Below are positions 42,601 to 56,345 of a DNA stretch of 64,000 bases, piece by piece. Location: NCBI RefSeq assembly GCF_006636205.1, contig NZ_VIGB01000003.1:2232001-2296000 (forward strand). Reading direction: 5' to 3'. The translations under genes were made by a program, and so were the position numbers. Source of the DNA: Kitasatospora acidiphila. Lineage in GTDB: Bacteria > Actinomycetota > Actinomycetes > Streptomycetales > Streptomycetaceae. Each line of letters opens with the position of its first letter. Within the stretch, counting starts at the first letter, position 1. A model generated the notes under the pieces. That model made no database searches and was not told where the DNA came from. It was given only the letters and a program-made list of their open reading frames with translations.

Positions 42601-43690
42601 GGCCAGCTGGCCTCGCATGCCGGCCAGCGCCTCACCCGCGCTCTGCCCGTCCACTCGCACGCGCACCGGCAGGGTGTTCATGAACAGACCCGGCACCCGG
42701 TCCGAGCCGGCGCCCGCGTTCATCCGGCCGAACAGCACCGTGCCGAACACCACATCGTCACGGCCGGTCGCCGCGGCCAGCACCCGCGCCCACGCCAGGT
42801 GGAACACCGTGGCCGGGCTCACGCCCTGCCGCCGCGCCACCTCACGGACCCGGCCGACCACTTCAGCATCGAAGGGAACCTGGAAGCGCATCACGGCGGT
42901 GCCGTCACCATGCACATCCAGCACACCGAACGGCGCCGTCGTCTCGGTGACGTCCCCCAGCAACTCGGCGAAGTACCGCACGTGCTCCTCACGCGGCACG
43001 CCCAGCCGGGCCTGCGCCACGAAGTCCCGGAACGGCAGCGGCGCCGGCAACGCGTCGCCCTGACCGGCCAGGAACGCGGAGAGCTCCTCCAGCAGCACGT
43101 CCTGCGAGGCGTGGTCCTGCACCATGTGGTGGGTCCGCAGCAGTACCAGCCAGCGGTCACCGCCGGGCTCCGCCGCGATGTCGACCGTCATCAGGGGTGC
43201 CCGGGTCAGATCCATCCACGATCCGCCGATGGCCTTCAACTGCTCCACCGGGCTGGGGCCCTGCGGGTCCAGCACGATCTCCCTGACCGGCAGCTCCACC
43301 CGGCGCGACACCACCTGCACCGGCTCGGCCAGGCCCTCCCACACGAATGCCGTGCGGTAGATGTCATGCCGGTCGATCACCCACTGCAGTGCCTCCAGGA
43401 ACGCGTCCAGGCGCTCCCGCGAGTCGAATCCCAACACCGACGGCTGCATGTAGACATCCGCCTCGGCGCCCTGATCCGCCATCAGATGGTGGAAGAGGAG
43501 ACCCTCCTGGAGCGGGGCCAGCGGGTAGACGTCGGCCACATTGGCCGCGCCGCCCTCGACCGCGACCACGACATGCTCGATCTCCGCCGCAGTGAGCGCC
43601 ACCAGCGGCAGCATCTCGGGCGTGATCTCGGTAGCACCCTCGGGGATCAGGTTCGGCGGCACCACCACCTCAACCGGCCCGGCAGCACCG
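39604..43690 (-). other. NRPS3 module 5: dual-type C - A(Thr) - T - TE
   Basis: The condensation domain has [16 protein letters not shown] and HHMVQDH (dual type, implying D-configuration of the preceding Asn). The pocket DFWSVGMVH fits Thr. The carrier is [10 protein letters not shown]. The TE domain begins [13 protein letters not shown] and has GWSFGG with the nucleophile Ser (about 40120-40150). Confidence 0.8.
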
Positions 43691-46600
43691 GCCAGCCCGG
43701 CCGGCGTCGGCGTCTGGAAGAGGGCCTTGACCGAGGCGGAGACACCCCGCGCCCGGAGGTTCTCCACCAGGGCGACGGCGAGCAGCGAGTGGCCGCCGAG
43801 GACGAAGAAGTCGTCGTCGACACCGACTCGGTCGAGTCCGAGGACCTCGGCGAACGCCTGGCACAGGATCTCCTCCTGCACCGTGGCCGGTGCCCGGCCG
43901 GTGCCGGCCAGGCCCGTGTAGTCCGGTGCGGGCAGGGCCTTGCGGTCCACCTTGCCGTTCACCGTCACCGGCAGCGCGTCCAAGACCACGACCGCGGAGG
44001 GCACCATGTGCTCCGGCAGACGCTCGCCGAGGTAACCGCGCACCGCCTCGGCGATCCCCACCGCCTCCTCGTCGTCGGGAACCACGTAGGCGACCAGGCG
44101 CTTGTCACCCGGCACGTCCTCACGCGCCATCACCGCCGCCTGCGCCACCTGCGGATGCCCGGCCACCACAGCCTCGATCTCACCCAACTCGATCCGGAAA
44201 CCACGGACCTTCACCTGCTCATCCGCACGCCCCAGATACTCCAACCGCCCATCCGCCGTCCACCGCACCACATCACCCGAGCGATACATCCGCCCGCCAC
44301 CCACCTCGAACGGCGACGCCACAAACCGCTCCGACGTCAACCCCGCCCGACCCAAATACCCCCGAGCCAACTGCGCACCCGCGATGTACAACTCACCCGC
44401 CACACCCACCGGCACCGGCTGCAGATGCCCATCCAGCACATACAGACGCGTGTTCGCGATCGGACGACCGATCGACACCGTGTCACCGATCTCGTCCCCA
44501 GCGGTCAGCTCGAAGACACAGCAACCCACCACCGTCTCCGTGGGCCCGTACTCGTTCACCACCACCGAACCCGGAACCCGCGCCAACCACGCCCGCACAT
44601 CAGCACCGTGCAGCGCCTCACCACCCACCACCAGACGACGCGTCGAACCCGCAGCCTGCTCGTCCGACACCAACTCCGCCAACAACGGCAGATGACCCGG
44701 CACCGCCTTCACCAACCCGAACCCACCCCGGCCACCCAGCAGTTCCGCCAGACCCTCCGCACCACCAGCCGCACTCGCCACCACCGCCGAACCCGACACC
44801 AACGGCACCACCACACTCGTCACCGTCAAGTCGAACGACAACGACGAATGCAACGGCGCACCACCACCCCCGTCCATCCCATACGCGCCGGCAGCCCACC
44901 GCACATAGTTCGCCAACCCGCCGTGCGTGACCGCCACGCCCTTCGGCCGACCCGTCGACCCCGACGTGTAGATCACATACGCCAACTGATCTGGCAACAC
45001 CTCGACTTCAGGAGCCGTCACGGGCTGCGCCGCCAAAGCCCCCACCACCAACGGCTCATCCACCGCGATCGTACGAACCCCCCGCCCCACCGGCAGCTCG
45101 TCCAGCACCTCCTCCACACCCACCAGCACCGACGCACCACTGTCACGCAACATGAACGCCAACCGCTCCGCCGGATACTCAGGATCCAACGGCACATACG
45201 CCGCCCCCGCCTTCCACACCCCCAGCACCGCGATCACCATCTCCACACCACGCGGCAGGCACAACCCCACCAACGACTCCCCGCCCACACCCTGCAACCG
45301 CAGATAACGCGCCAACCGATTCGCCCGCACGTCCAGTTCAGCGAACGACAGCTCCACACCATCCGCCACCACCGCCACCGCATCCGGCACCCGCTCCACC
45401 TGCGCAGCGAACAACCCCGGCACCAACCCAGACCCGAACTCCACCCCCGTCCGGTTCCACTCCTCCACCACCAGGCGACGCTCAGCCGCGCCCATCACAT
45501 CCACGGCGCTCAACCGGGTCTCCGGCTGCGCCGTCACCGTATCCAGGACCTGGACCAACCAGCCCGCGATCCGCCGCACGGTCTCCGCGTCGAACATGTC
45601 AGCCGCCGCAATCAGCGTGCCGCGCAACCCCGCCGGCACACCCTGCGCATCAAACGCCTCACCCACGATCACGTCCAGGTCGAACTTCGACGCCAGTGCG
45701 CCCATGGCGAGTGCCCCCGGCCGCAAGTCGGGCAACTCCAACGCCGCCGAAGCCGTGTTCTGAACGGTCAACATGACCTGGTGCAGCGGGTGCCGGGAGA
45801 GCGAGCGCGCCGGCGCCAACTCCTCCACCAGCTTCTCGAACGGCACGTCCTGATGCTCGAACGCCCCAAGACTGGCCTCCCGCACCCGCTCCAGCACCTC
45901 GCCGAAGGTCGGATCACCGGACAGGTCCGTGCGCATCACCAAGGTGTTCACGAAGCAACCGACCAGCTCGTTCAGCGCCTCGTCGCCACGCCCGGCGATC
46001 GCCGCACCGATCGGGATGTCCGTCCCCGCGCCGATCCGGCTCAGGGTGACCGCCAACGCCGCCTGGAACAGCATGAACAGAGTCACCCCCCGCTCCCGGG
46101 CCAGCGCAGCCAACCGCTGGTGCGTCTCGGCAGAGACAGCCAGCTCCACACTCTCGCCGCGGTGCGAAGCCGTCGCCGGGCGTTGGCGGTCCACCGGCAG
46201 TTCCAACTCCTCCGGCGCCCCGGCCAGCGCCTCACGCCAGTACGCCACCTGCCCGGACACCACACTGTCCGGGTCCTGCTCACTACCGAGCACCTCCCGC
46301 TGCCACAGCGCGTAGTCCGCGTACTGCACCGGCAGCGGCTCGAACGCAGGCGCCCGGCCCTCCAACCGCGCCGCATACGCCACAGACAGGTCCCGCGCCA
46401 ACGGCGCCGTCGACCATCCGTCCCCGGCGATGTGATGAACCACCATCACCAACGCGTGGTCATCCTCACTCACCGCGAACAGCGTCACCCGCAACGGGAT
46501 TTCGGACGAGAGGTCGAAGGCATACGCAACAGCCCCGGCCACCGCGGCATCCAACTCCGCTGCCCCGACCGCTACGACCGGCAGCTCGAACCCGGCCTCG

Positions 46601-49600
46601 CCGGCCGGCAGTACCCGCTGGAACGGCTCGCCGCCCACGACCGGGTAGACCGTGCGCAGCACCTCGTGCCGACCGATCACGTCCAGCAGCGCCTCAGCCA
46701 GGGCGCCCCGGTCCAACTCCCCAGTCAGCCGCAGCGCGATCGGGATGTTGTAGGTCGCGCTCGGACCCTCCGACTGGCCGAGGAACCACAGCCGACGCTG
46801 AGCAAACGACAATGGCACCCGATCCGGACGCGCCATCGGGGTCACTCCCGCCCGGCCTGCGGTGGCCTGCCCGAGCCAGGCCGCCAGTCCAGCCGGAGTG
46901 GCCGCCTCGAACACCGCCCGCAGCGGCAGTTCCACTCCAAGCAGCACCCGCATCCGACTCACCAGACGGGTCGCCAGCAGGGAGTGTCCACCCAGGGCGA
47001 AGAAGTCGTCCTCGACGCCGACGCTCTCCAGACCCAGCACCTGCGCGAACGCCTGGCACAGGAGCTCCTCCTGCACCGTGGCCGGCGCCCGACCTGTTCC
47101 GGTCGTGTACTGCGGGGCGGGCAGGACCTTGCGGTCCAGCTTGCCGTTCACCGTCACCGGCAGCGCGGCCAGCACCACCACCGCGGCGGGAACCATGTAC
47201 TGCGGCAGCCGCTCGGCCGCGAAAGTGGCCACCGCGGAGACCAGTTCCTCGCCGGTGCCATCGACGGCCGGCACCACGTACGCGACCAGGCGCTTGTCAC
47301 CCGGTGTGTCCTCGCGCACCACCACGGCCGCCTGCGCGACCTTCGGATGCCCGGCCACGACCGACCGGATCTCACCCGGCTCGATCCGGAAACCACGGAT
47401 CTTCACCTGGTCGTCGGTCCGCCCCGCGAACACCAACTGCCCCTCAGCCGTCCACCGCGCCCGGTCACCCGTGCGGTAGAACCGCTCACCCGGCGCACCG
47501 AACGGGTTCGCCACGAACCGCTCCCCGGTCAGCCCCGCACGCCCCAGGTAGCCGCGCGCCAGACCCGCGCCCGCGACGTACAACTCGCCCGCCACACCGA
47601 CCGGTACGGGCTGCAAGTACTCGTCCAGCACGTACACCCGGGTGTTGACCACCGGCGTGCCGATCGCCACCACCGACGACGCCGGATCGCACCGCCACAA
47701 CGTGGCATCGACGGTGGTCTCGGTCGGACCGTAGGAGTTGAACATCCTGCGGCCCTCGGCCCAGCGCGCCATTACCTCCGGCGGACACGCCTCACCCGCC
47801 GTCACCACCAGCACGCCACGATCCACCGACTCCGCGTCCAGCGTCGCCAACACCGCCGGCGGCAGCGTCACATGCGTCACCTTCTGCTCCGCCAGGAACA
47901 CCGGCAACGCCTCACCCAGGCGCCGGTCCTGCGGAATCACCACCAGCGCGGCACCCGACAGCAACGCCATGAACCACTCCCACCCGAAGGTGTCGAAACC
48001 CGCCGACGCGAACTGCCCCACCCGCGAACCAGCACCAACCCCGAACCACCGCACATGACCCGCCACCTGGTGCGCCACACCCGCATGCGACACCAGCACA
48101 CCCTTCGGGCGACCCGTCGACCCCGACGTGTAGATCACATACGCCGGATGCGCCGCGAGCAACGGCGACCGACGCTCCGCATCCACCACCCCCACACCCG
48201 ACAACCCGGCCAGCGCCTCCCGGGTCTCCGGCGCATCCAGCACCACCACCGGCACCGACCCCGCCAGCACCCCGGCCGTAGCCCGGCTCGCAACGGCCAG
48301 CACCGAAGCGGCGTCCTGCACCATGTACGCGATCCGGTCCGCCGGATACCCCGGATCCACCGGCATGTACGCGCCGCCCGCCTTCACCACCGCGAGCAAC
48401 GAGACCATCAGGTCCACACCGCGCTCCAAACACACCGCCACCACCGACTCCGGGCCGACTCCGCGGTCGATCAGCAGTCGTGCCAGCCGGTTCGCCCGCG
48501 CATCCAACTCCCCGTACGACACCTCGACACCATCAGCCACCACCGCCACCGCATCTGGAGCCAGCCCACCCGAGCCTCGAACAGCCCCGGCAAGGTCGAC
48601 GACGCCACCTCGACCGCCGTCTCGTTCCACTCCTCCAGGAGCAGCTGCCGCTCCACCTCACCCAGCACATCCACCGCCGCCGGACGCGTCTGCGGTGCCT
48701 TGCAGACCGTCTCCAGGACGCGGACCAGCCACTGCGCCATCCGCTCGACCGTATCCGCGTCGAACAGGTCAGCGGCCCCGACCAACACCCCGCGCAACCC
48801 CGCCGGCCTGCCCTGCGCGTCGAAGACCTCACCAAGACTCACGTCCAGGTCGAACTTCACCGCCGGTGCGCCCGCGGCAAGCGCCCCGGGCTGCAAGCCG
48901 GGCAGCTCCAGAGCCGCCGACGCCGTGTTCTGCAGGGTGAGCATGACCTGGAACAGCGGGTGGCGTGCCATCGACCGGGTCGGGGAGAGCTCCTCCACCA
49001 GCTTCTCGAACGGCACGTCCTGGTGCTCGAACGCACTCAGACCGGTCTCCCGGACCCGGTCGACGAGCTCCTCGAAGGTCGGGTCGCCGGACAGGTCGGT
49101 CCGCAACACGAGCGTGTTGACGAAGAACCCGACCAGCTCGTCGAGCGCCTCGTCCGTGCGCCCGGCGACCGGCGACCCGATCGGAATGTCCGTGCCCGCG
49201 CCCAGACGGTTCAGCATCACCGCCAACGCCGCCTGCAGCACCATGAACAGGGTCGCCCCCCGCTCCCGGGCCAGCGCAGCCAACCCCCGGTGCGTCTCGG
49301 CGGAAACACGCAGCTCCACGCTCTCGCCACGGTGCGAGGCCGTCGCCGAGCGCCGGCGGTCCACCGGCAGCTCCAACTCCTCTGGCACCCCGGCCAACGC
49401 CTCACGCCAGTACGCCACCTGCCCGGACAGCACACTGTCCGGATCGTCCTCACTCCCGAGCACATCCCGCTGCCACAACGCGTAGTCCGCGTACTGCACC
49501 GGCAACGGCTCCCATTCGGGCACCCGGCCCGTGGCCCGCGCCGCGTACGCCACCGACAGGTCCCGCGCCAACGGCGCCGTCGACGAGCCGTCGGCCGCCA

Positions 49601-52600
49601 CGTGGTGCACCAGCAACACCAGCACATGGTCCGCCTGGCCAACTCCCAGCAACGTCGCCCGAAGAGGGATCTCCGAGGTCAGGTCGAACGCATGACCGAC
49701 CGCCTCCGCCACCGCCACATCCAGCTCCTGCGGCGCCACCTCGACCAGCGACACCTCGAAGCCGCACTCCTCCACCGCCAGTACCCGCTGGAACGGCTCA
49801 CCGTCCACCACCGGGAACACCGTGCGCAGCACCTCGTGCCGGCCCACCACGTCCCGCAGCGCTTCCGCCAGGGCGTCCCGGTCCAGCTCGCCTGTCAGCC
49901 GCAGCGCCATCGGAATGTTGTAGGTCGCACTCGGACCCTCCAACTGCCCCAGGAACCACAGCCGACGCTGCGCGAACGACAGCGGCACCCGCTCCGGACG
50001 CTCCACCGGCACCAACGCCGCCCGGCCCGCTCCGGCCCCACCCAGCCACGCCGCAACCGCGGCAGGAGTCGACCGCTCGAACAGCACCCGCAACGGCAAC
50101 TCCACACCCAGCACCGCACGCACCCGGCTCACCAACCGCATCGCCAGCAGCGAATGACCACCCAGCTCGAAGAAGCCGTCGTCGACACCGACCCGCTCCA
50201 AGCCCAGCACCTGCGCGAACGCCTGGCACAAGAGCTCTTCCTGCACCGTCGCCGGCGCCCGACCAGCACCGGCCGCGTACTCCGGTGCGGGCAGGGCCTT
50301 GCGGTCCAGCTTGCCGTTCACCGTCAGCGGGAGTGCATCGAGCGGCACCAGCACCGCCGGGACCGCGTACTCCGGCAGCTCCGCCGCCAACTGCGCGCGA
50401 ACCTCGCTGAGTTCCAGCTCCGGAGCAGCAACGACGTACCCGACGAGGCGCTTGTCACCCGGCACGTCCTCACGCACGACCACCGCCGCCTGCGCCACCA
50501 AAGGCTGCGCCAGCAGCGCGGCCTCGATCTCACCCGGCTCGATCCGGAAACCGCGCAGCTTCACCTGCTGATCAGCCCGGGCGACGTACTCCAGCTCGCC
50601 GTCGGCGTTCCACCGCGCCAGGTCACCGGTGCGGTACAGCCGGCCCCCCGCCGGCCCGTACGGGTCGGCGACGAACCGCTCGGCCGTCAGCCCCGGGCGC
50701 GCCACGTACCCGCGCGCCAACCCCGCACCCGCCACATACAGCTCACCGGCCACACCCACTGGCACCGGGCGCAGCGCGGCGTCCAGCACGTAGGCGCGCA
50801 TGTTGTCGAGCGGGCGTCCGATCGGCAGCGCGCCCTCGCCGTCCACCGCGGTGTGCGTGGCGGCGAACGTGGTGGTTTCGGTCGGCCCGTATCCGTTCAC
50901 CACCACGATGTCCGGGCAGGCCGCCCGCACCCGGGCCACGGCCACCGGCGACAGCACGTCACCACCGGCCCACACCTCCCGAACCCCGGCCAGACACTCC
51001 GGGTCCTCCTCCGCCACCAGGGCGAACAGCCCCGCCGTCAGCCACAGCGCCGTGACCCCGAACGAGGAGACCACCTCGGCGAGCGAGACCGCCGTGACAT
51101 CACCGGCCGGCATCACCACGATCTGACGCCCCGTCAGCAGCGGGACCCACAGCTCCATCGTCGACGCGTCGAAGGAGTGCGGCGAATGCAGCAGCACCCG
51201 CTCCATCCCCACACCCGCGAACCGCCGGTCCAACGCCAGCGCCGCCACATCGGCATGCGTCACCGCCACACCCTTCGCCCGACCCGTCGAGCCGGAGGTG
51301 TACATCACATAAGCCAACCGCTCCGCATCACAGGAAATCTCCAGCGGCTCCGCGGCACCCGCGCCGGAAACCTCCAGCACCGCCAGACCCAGCTCGCCCG
51401 CCTGACCCCGCAACTCGGCATCGGTGACAACGACCGAGACACCCGTCTCCCCCACGATCATCCGACGATGCGCCAGCGGATACCGGACATCCAGCGGCAC
51501 GTAGAAACCACCCGCCTTCACCACCGCCAGCAACGCCACCACCAACTCCACCGACCGCTCCATCAGCACCGCAACACCGCACTCCGCACCCACACCGACC
51601 TCAACCAGCCGCCGCGCCACCGCATTGGCGCGCGCCTCCAACTCCGCATAGGTCAACCGCACACCCTCGAACACCACCGCCACCGCATCCGGCGTCCGCG
51701 CCACCTGCGCCGCGAACAACCCCGGCAACGTCGCATCCACCAACGGCTGAGCAGTGTCGTTCCACCCCTCCAGGAGCAGACGGCGCTCAGCCTCACCCAC
51801 CAGATCCACCGCAGCAAGACGCGTTCCGGGAACGGCAGCCACCTCGTCCAACACCCGGACCAGCCAGTCACCCATCCGTCGCACGGTCTGCGCATCGAAC
51901 AGGTCAGCCGCCGCCACCACGTAACCGCGCAGCCCCGCCGGCGCACCGGAGGCGTCGAAGACCTCACCGAGGTTCACGTCGAGGTCGAACTTCGCAGGCA
52001 GCGCCTCGGGAGCGGCCTGGAGCGGGCCGAGCCGCAGGCCGGGCAGCTCCAGCTCGGCCGAACCGACGTTCTGCACCGTGAGCATGACCTGGTGCAGCGG
52101 GTGCCTGGCCAGCGAGCGCACCGGCGCGAGCTCCTCCACCAGCCGGTCGAACGGCACGTCCTGGTGGCCGAAAGCACCGAGAGCGGCCCCGCGGACCCGC
52201 TCCAGCACCTCGGTGAACGTCGGATCGCCGGACAGGTCGGTCCGCACCACCAGCGTGTTGACGAAGAAGCCGACCAGGTCGTTGAGCGCCTCGTCGGTGC
52301 GCCCGGCGACCGGCGACCCGATCGGGATGTCCGTGCCCGCACCGATCCGGCTCAGGGTGACCGCCAACGCCGCCTGCAGCACCATGAACAGGGTCGCCCC
52401 CGTTCCCGAGCCAGCGCCGCCAGCCGCTGATGGGTCTCCGCAGAGACGGCCAGCTCCACACTTTCGCCGCGGTGCGAAGCCGTCGCCAAGCGCCGGCGGT
52501 CCACCGGCAGCTCCAACTCCTCCGGCACCCCGGCCAACGCCTCACGCCAGTACGCCACCTGCCCGGACAGCACACTGTCCGGATCGTCCTCACTCCCGAG

Positions 52601-55600
52601 CACTTCCCGCTGCCACAGCGTATAGTCGGCGTACTGCACCGGCAGCGGCTCCCACTCCGGTGCCCGCCCCGCGGCCCGCGCCGCATACGCCACCGAAAGA
52701 TCCCGCGCCAGCGGAGCGTTCGACCACCCATCCGTCGCCACGTGATGCACCAACACCACCAGCACATGGTCCGCCTCGCCGAGCGCCAGCAGCGTCGCCC
52801 GAAGCGGAATCTCCGAGGTCAGGTCGAACGCATACCCGACCGCCTCCGCCACCGCCCCATCCAGCTCCTCCGGTGCCACCTCGACCACCGACACCTCGAA
52901 GCCGCACTCCTCCAGCGACAGCACCCGCTGGTACGGCTCACCATCCGCCACCGGCAGCACCGTGCGCAGCACCTCGTGCCGACCCACCACATCCCGCAAC
53001 GCCTCATCGATGGCCCCGCGGTCCAACTCCCCGGTCAGCCGCAGTGCCATCGGAATGTTGTAGGTCGTGCTCGGACCCTCCAACTGCCCCAGGAACCACA
53101 ACCGGCGCTGCGCGAACGACAGCGGCATCCGCTCCGAACGCGCCATCGGCACCAACGCAGTGCGGCCCTCGCCGGCCTCACCCAGCCAGGCCGCGACCGC
53201 GGCCGGCGTCGGACGCTCGAACAGCACCCGCAGCGGCAACTCCACACCCAGCATCGCACGCACCCGGCTCACCAACTGCGTCGCCAGCAGCGAGTGACCA
53301 CCCAGCTCGAAGAAGTCGTCCTCCACCCCGACCCGCTCCAGCCCCAGGACCTGCGCGAACGCGTGGCACAGCAACTCCTCCTGCACCGTGGCCGGTGCCC
53401 GGCCGGTGCCGGCCAGGCCCGTGTAGTCCGGAGCGGGCAAGGCCTTGCGGTCAACCTTGCCGTTCACCGTCACCGGCAGCGCGTCCAAGACCACGACCGC
53501 GGAGGGCACCATGTGCTCCGGCAGACGCTCGCCGAGGTAACCGCGCACCGCCTCGGCGATCCCCACCGCCTCCTCGTCGTCGGGAACCACGTAGGCGACC
53601 AGGCGCTTGTCACCCGGCACGTCCTCACGCGCCATCACCGCCGCCTGCGCCACCTGCGGATGCCCGGCCACCACAGCCTCGATCTCACCCAACTCGATCC
53701 GGAAACCACGGACCTTCACCTGCTCATCCGCACGCCCCAGATACTCCAACCGCCCATCCGCCGTCCACCGCACCACATCACCCGAGCGATACATCCGCCC
53801 GCCACCCACCTCGAACGGCGACGCCACAAACCGCTCCGACGTCAACCCCGCCCGACCCAAATACCCCCGAGCCAACTGCGCACCCGCGATGTACAACTCA
53901 CCCGCCACACCCACCGGCACCGGCTGCAGATGCCCATCCAGCACATACAGACGCGTGTTCGCGATCGGCCGACCGATCGACACCATGTCACCGATCTCGT
54001 CCCCAGCGGTCAGCTCGAAGACACAGCAACCCACCACCGTCTCCGTCGGCCCATACTCGTTCACCACCACCGAACCCGGAACCCGCGCCAACCACGCCCG
54101 CACATCAGCACCGTGCAGCGCCTCACCACCCACCACCAAACGACGCGTCGAACCCGCAGCCTGCTCGTCCGACACCAACTCCGCCAACAACGGCAGATGA
54201 CCCGGCACCGCCTTCACCAACCCGAACCCACCCCGGCCACCCAGCAGTTCCGCCAGACCCTCCGCACCACCAGCCGCACTCGCCACCACCGCCGAACCCG
54301 ACACCAACGGCACCACCACACTCGTCACCGTCAAGTCGAACGACAACGACGAATGCAACGGCGCACCACCACCCCCTCCATCCCATACGCCCCAACCGCC
54401 CACCGCACATAGTTCGCCAACCCGCCATGCGTGACCGCCACACCCTTCGGCCGGCCCGTCGACCCCGAGGTGTAGATCACATACGCCAACTGGCCTGCCA
54501 GCAAGTCCAGTTCAGGAGCAGTGGCCGGCTGCGCCGCCAAAGCCCCACCACCAACGGCTCATCCACCGCGATCGTACGAACCCCCCGCCCCACCGGCAGC
54601 TCGTCCAGCACCTCCTCCACACCCACCAGCACCGACGCACCACTGTCACGCAACATGAACGCCAACCGCTCCGCCGGATACTCAGGATCCAACGGCACAT
54701 ACGCCGCCCCCGCCTTCCACACACCCAAAATCGCGGCAACCATCTCCACACCACGCGGCAGACACAACCCCACCAACGACTCCGCACCCACACCCTGCAA
54801 CCGCAGATAATGCGCCAACCGATTCGCCCGCACCTCCAACTCAGCGAACGACACCTCCACACCATCCGCCACCACCGCCACCACATCCGGCGACGCAGCC
54901 ACCCGCGCCGCGAACAACGCCGGCACCAACCCGGCCCCGAACTCCACCCCAGTCCGGTTCCACTCCTCCACCACCAGACGACGCTCATCCGCGCCCATCA
55001 CATCCACCGCCGACAACCGCGTCTGCGGCTCAGCGACAACCGTCTCCAGGACCTGGACCAAGCAACCCGCGAAGCGCTCCGTCGTCCCCGCATCGAACAG
55101 ATCCGCAGCCGCGGTCAACTTCCCACGGATGCCTGCCGGCTTGCCCTGCGCACCGAAGACCTCACCAAGACTCAGTTCCAGGTCGAACTTCGACGCCAGC
55201 AGACCCTGTGACGACGCCAGAGCCGATGGCAGCGAGCCCGCCGCACCCACGCCGGACAGATCCAATGCCGCCGAAGCCGTGTTCTGCACCGTGAGCATGA
55301 CCTGGAACAGCGGGTGCCGGGCCGCGGACCGGACCGGCGCCAGTTCCTCCACCACCCGCTCGAACGGCACATCCTGGTGCGCGAACGCGCCAAGTCCCGC
55401 TTCTCGAACCCGATCGAGCACCTGGGCCATCGTCGGGTCGCCGGACAGGTCCGTGCGCATCACCAACGTGTTCACGAAGAACCCGATCAGGTCTTCCAAG
55501 GCTTTCTCGGTGCGTCCGGCGATCGCCGCCCCGATCGGGATGTCGTTCCCTGCGCCCAAACGGTTGAGAGTGACCGCCAGCGCGGCCTGCACCACCATGA

Positions 55601-56345
55601 ACAGAGTCACCCCCCGCCCCCTGGTCACCTTCACCAGACGCTCGTGCAGGCCGGCCGGCAGCTCGACTGCCACCGCATGGCCCTGACGACTGGCCACGGC
55701 GGGACGCGGCCGATCGGTCGGCAGCTCCAGTTCGGCCGGCGCCCCGGCCAGCGTCTTGCGCCAGTACTCCAGCTGCCGGGAGAGCACGCTGTCCGGATCC
55801 CGCTCATCACCGAGCAACTCCCGTTGCCACAGCGCATAGTCCGCGTACTGCACCGGCAGCGGCTCCCACTCCGGTGCCCGGCCCGCGGCCCGCGCCGCAT
55901 ACGCCACCGACACGTCCCGCGCCAACGGCGCCGTCGACCAGCCGTCCCCGGCGATGTGATGAATCACCACCACCAACACGGTGTCGTCGCCGTCCGAGGT
56001 GAAGAGCCAGGCCCGCATCGGGATCTCGACGGACAGATCGAACGCGTATGCGATGGCCCCGCTCACGGCGGCGTCCAGCGACTCCTGGGAGACCGCCTCG
56101 AGCGCCAGCTCGAACCCGCTGTCCTCGAGCTTGAGGACCCGCTGGTACGGCTCACCGTTCTCGGTCGGGAAGACCGTGCGCAGCACCTCGTGCCGCTGGA
56201 TCACGTCCCGCAACGCCTCGGCGAGGGCCTCCCGATCCACATCTCCGGTCAGCCGCAGCGCCGTCGGGATGTTATAGGTCGCGCTCGGACCCTCCAACTG
56301 ACCCAGGAACCACAGCCGACGCTGCGCAAACGACAACGGAATCAT
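39604..56345 (-). CDS. NRPS3: five modules plus terminal thioesterase (four apparent frameshifts)
   Basis: Read through its breaks this is one protein of about 5580 residues: five C-A-T modules and a TE. ATG 56345 overlaps the NRPS2 stop (TGATG). The frame breaks at C-runs at 54543-54546, 54372-54376, 52397-52401 and 48565-48567; each needs exactly one extra base and each falls inside a domain that continues without loss. Codes read, in order: DLTKVGEVG (Asn), DAMWWGGTF (Val-like type), DTWTVASVD (Arg-like, acidic last residue), DLTKVGEVG (Asn), DFWSVGMVH (Thr). Only the last condensation domain is of the dual C/E type. The TE should release the chain, most likely by macrocyclisation. Confidence 0.9.
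43691..46830 (-). other. NRPS3 module 4: C - A(Asn) - T
   Basis: LCL-type condensation domain ([22 protein letters not shown]). The pocket DLTKVGEVG predicts Asn. The carrier is [10 protein letters not shown]. Its adenylation domain is almost identical at DNA level to that of module 1. Confidence 0.8.
43871..44880 (-). repeat. near-identical adenylation-domain repeat, copy in module 4
   Basis: About 1.0 kb matches 53376-54384 almost base for base at a constant offset of 9505. It covers the adenylation core through its C-terminal subdomain, with weaker but still high similarity up to about 45340. Confidence 0.85.
46831..50010 (-). other. NRPS3 module 3: C - A(basic, Arg-like) - T, broken once
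   Basis: LCL-type condensation domain with HHVAADG. The pocket DTWTVASVD resembles the Arg code DVWTIGAVD; the final Asp favours a guanidino or amino side chain (Arg, citrulline-type or enduracididine). The carrier is [10 protein letters not shown]. One base is missing near 48565. Confidence 0.65.
50011..53160 (-). other. NRPS3 module 2: C - A(Val-type code) - T, broken once
   Basis: LCL-type condensation domain with HHVATDG. The pocket DAMWWGGTF shares A236, W278 and GGTF with Val codes (DAFWIGGTF) but has Trp at position 299, which is unusual. The carrier is [10 protein letters not shown]. One base is missing near 52397. Confidence 0.6.
53161..56345 (-). other. NRPS3 module 1: C - A(Asn) - T, broken twice
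   Basis: LCL-type condensation domain (HHIAGDG). The pocket DLTKVGEVG predicts Asn. The carrier is [10 protein letters not shown]. Breaks at 54372-54376 and 54543-54546 can be repaired from the intact twin domain in module 4. Confidence 0.8.
53376..54384 (-). repeat. near-identical adenylation-domain repeat, copy in module 1
   Basis: Partner of 43871-44880. It has single-base losses in C-runs that the other copy keeps, for example CCCC here versus CCCCC in the twin just beyond the block. Confidence 0.85.

Noticed and set aside
39682..49485. A 3267-residue plus-strand open frame (and similar ones of 1300-1440 residues at 26.5, 48.5 and 56.5 kb)
   Set aside because: They lie fully antisense to NRPS modules, are low-complexity His/Arg/Gln-rich, show no domain, and are expected shadows of GC-biased genes.
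48471..56345. Four separate NRPS genes in place of one NRPS3
   Set aside because: The pieces split inside single domains, lack ribosome sites and terminators, and rejoin exactly with one base each.
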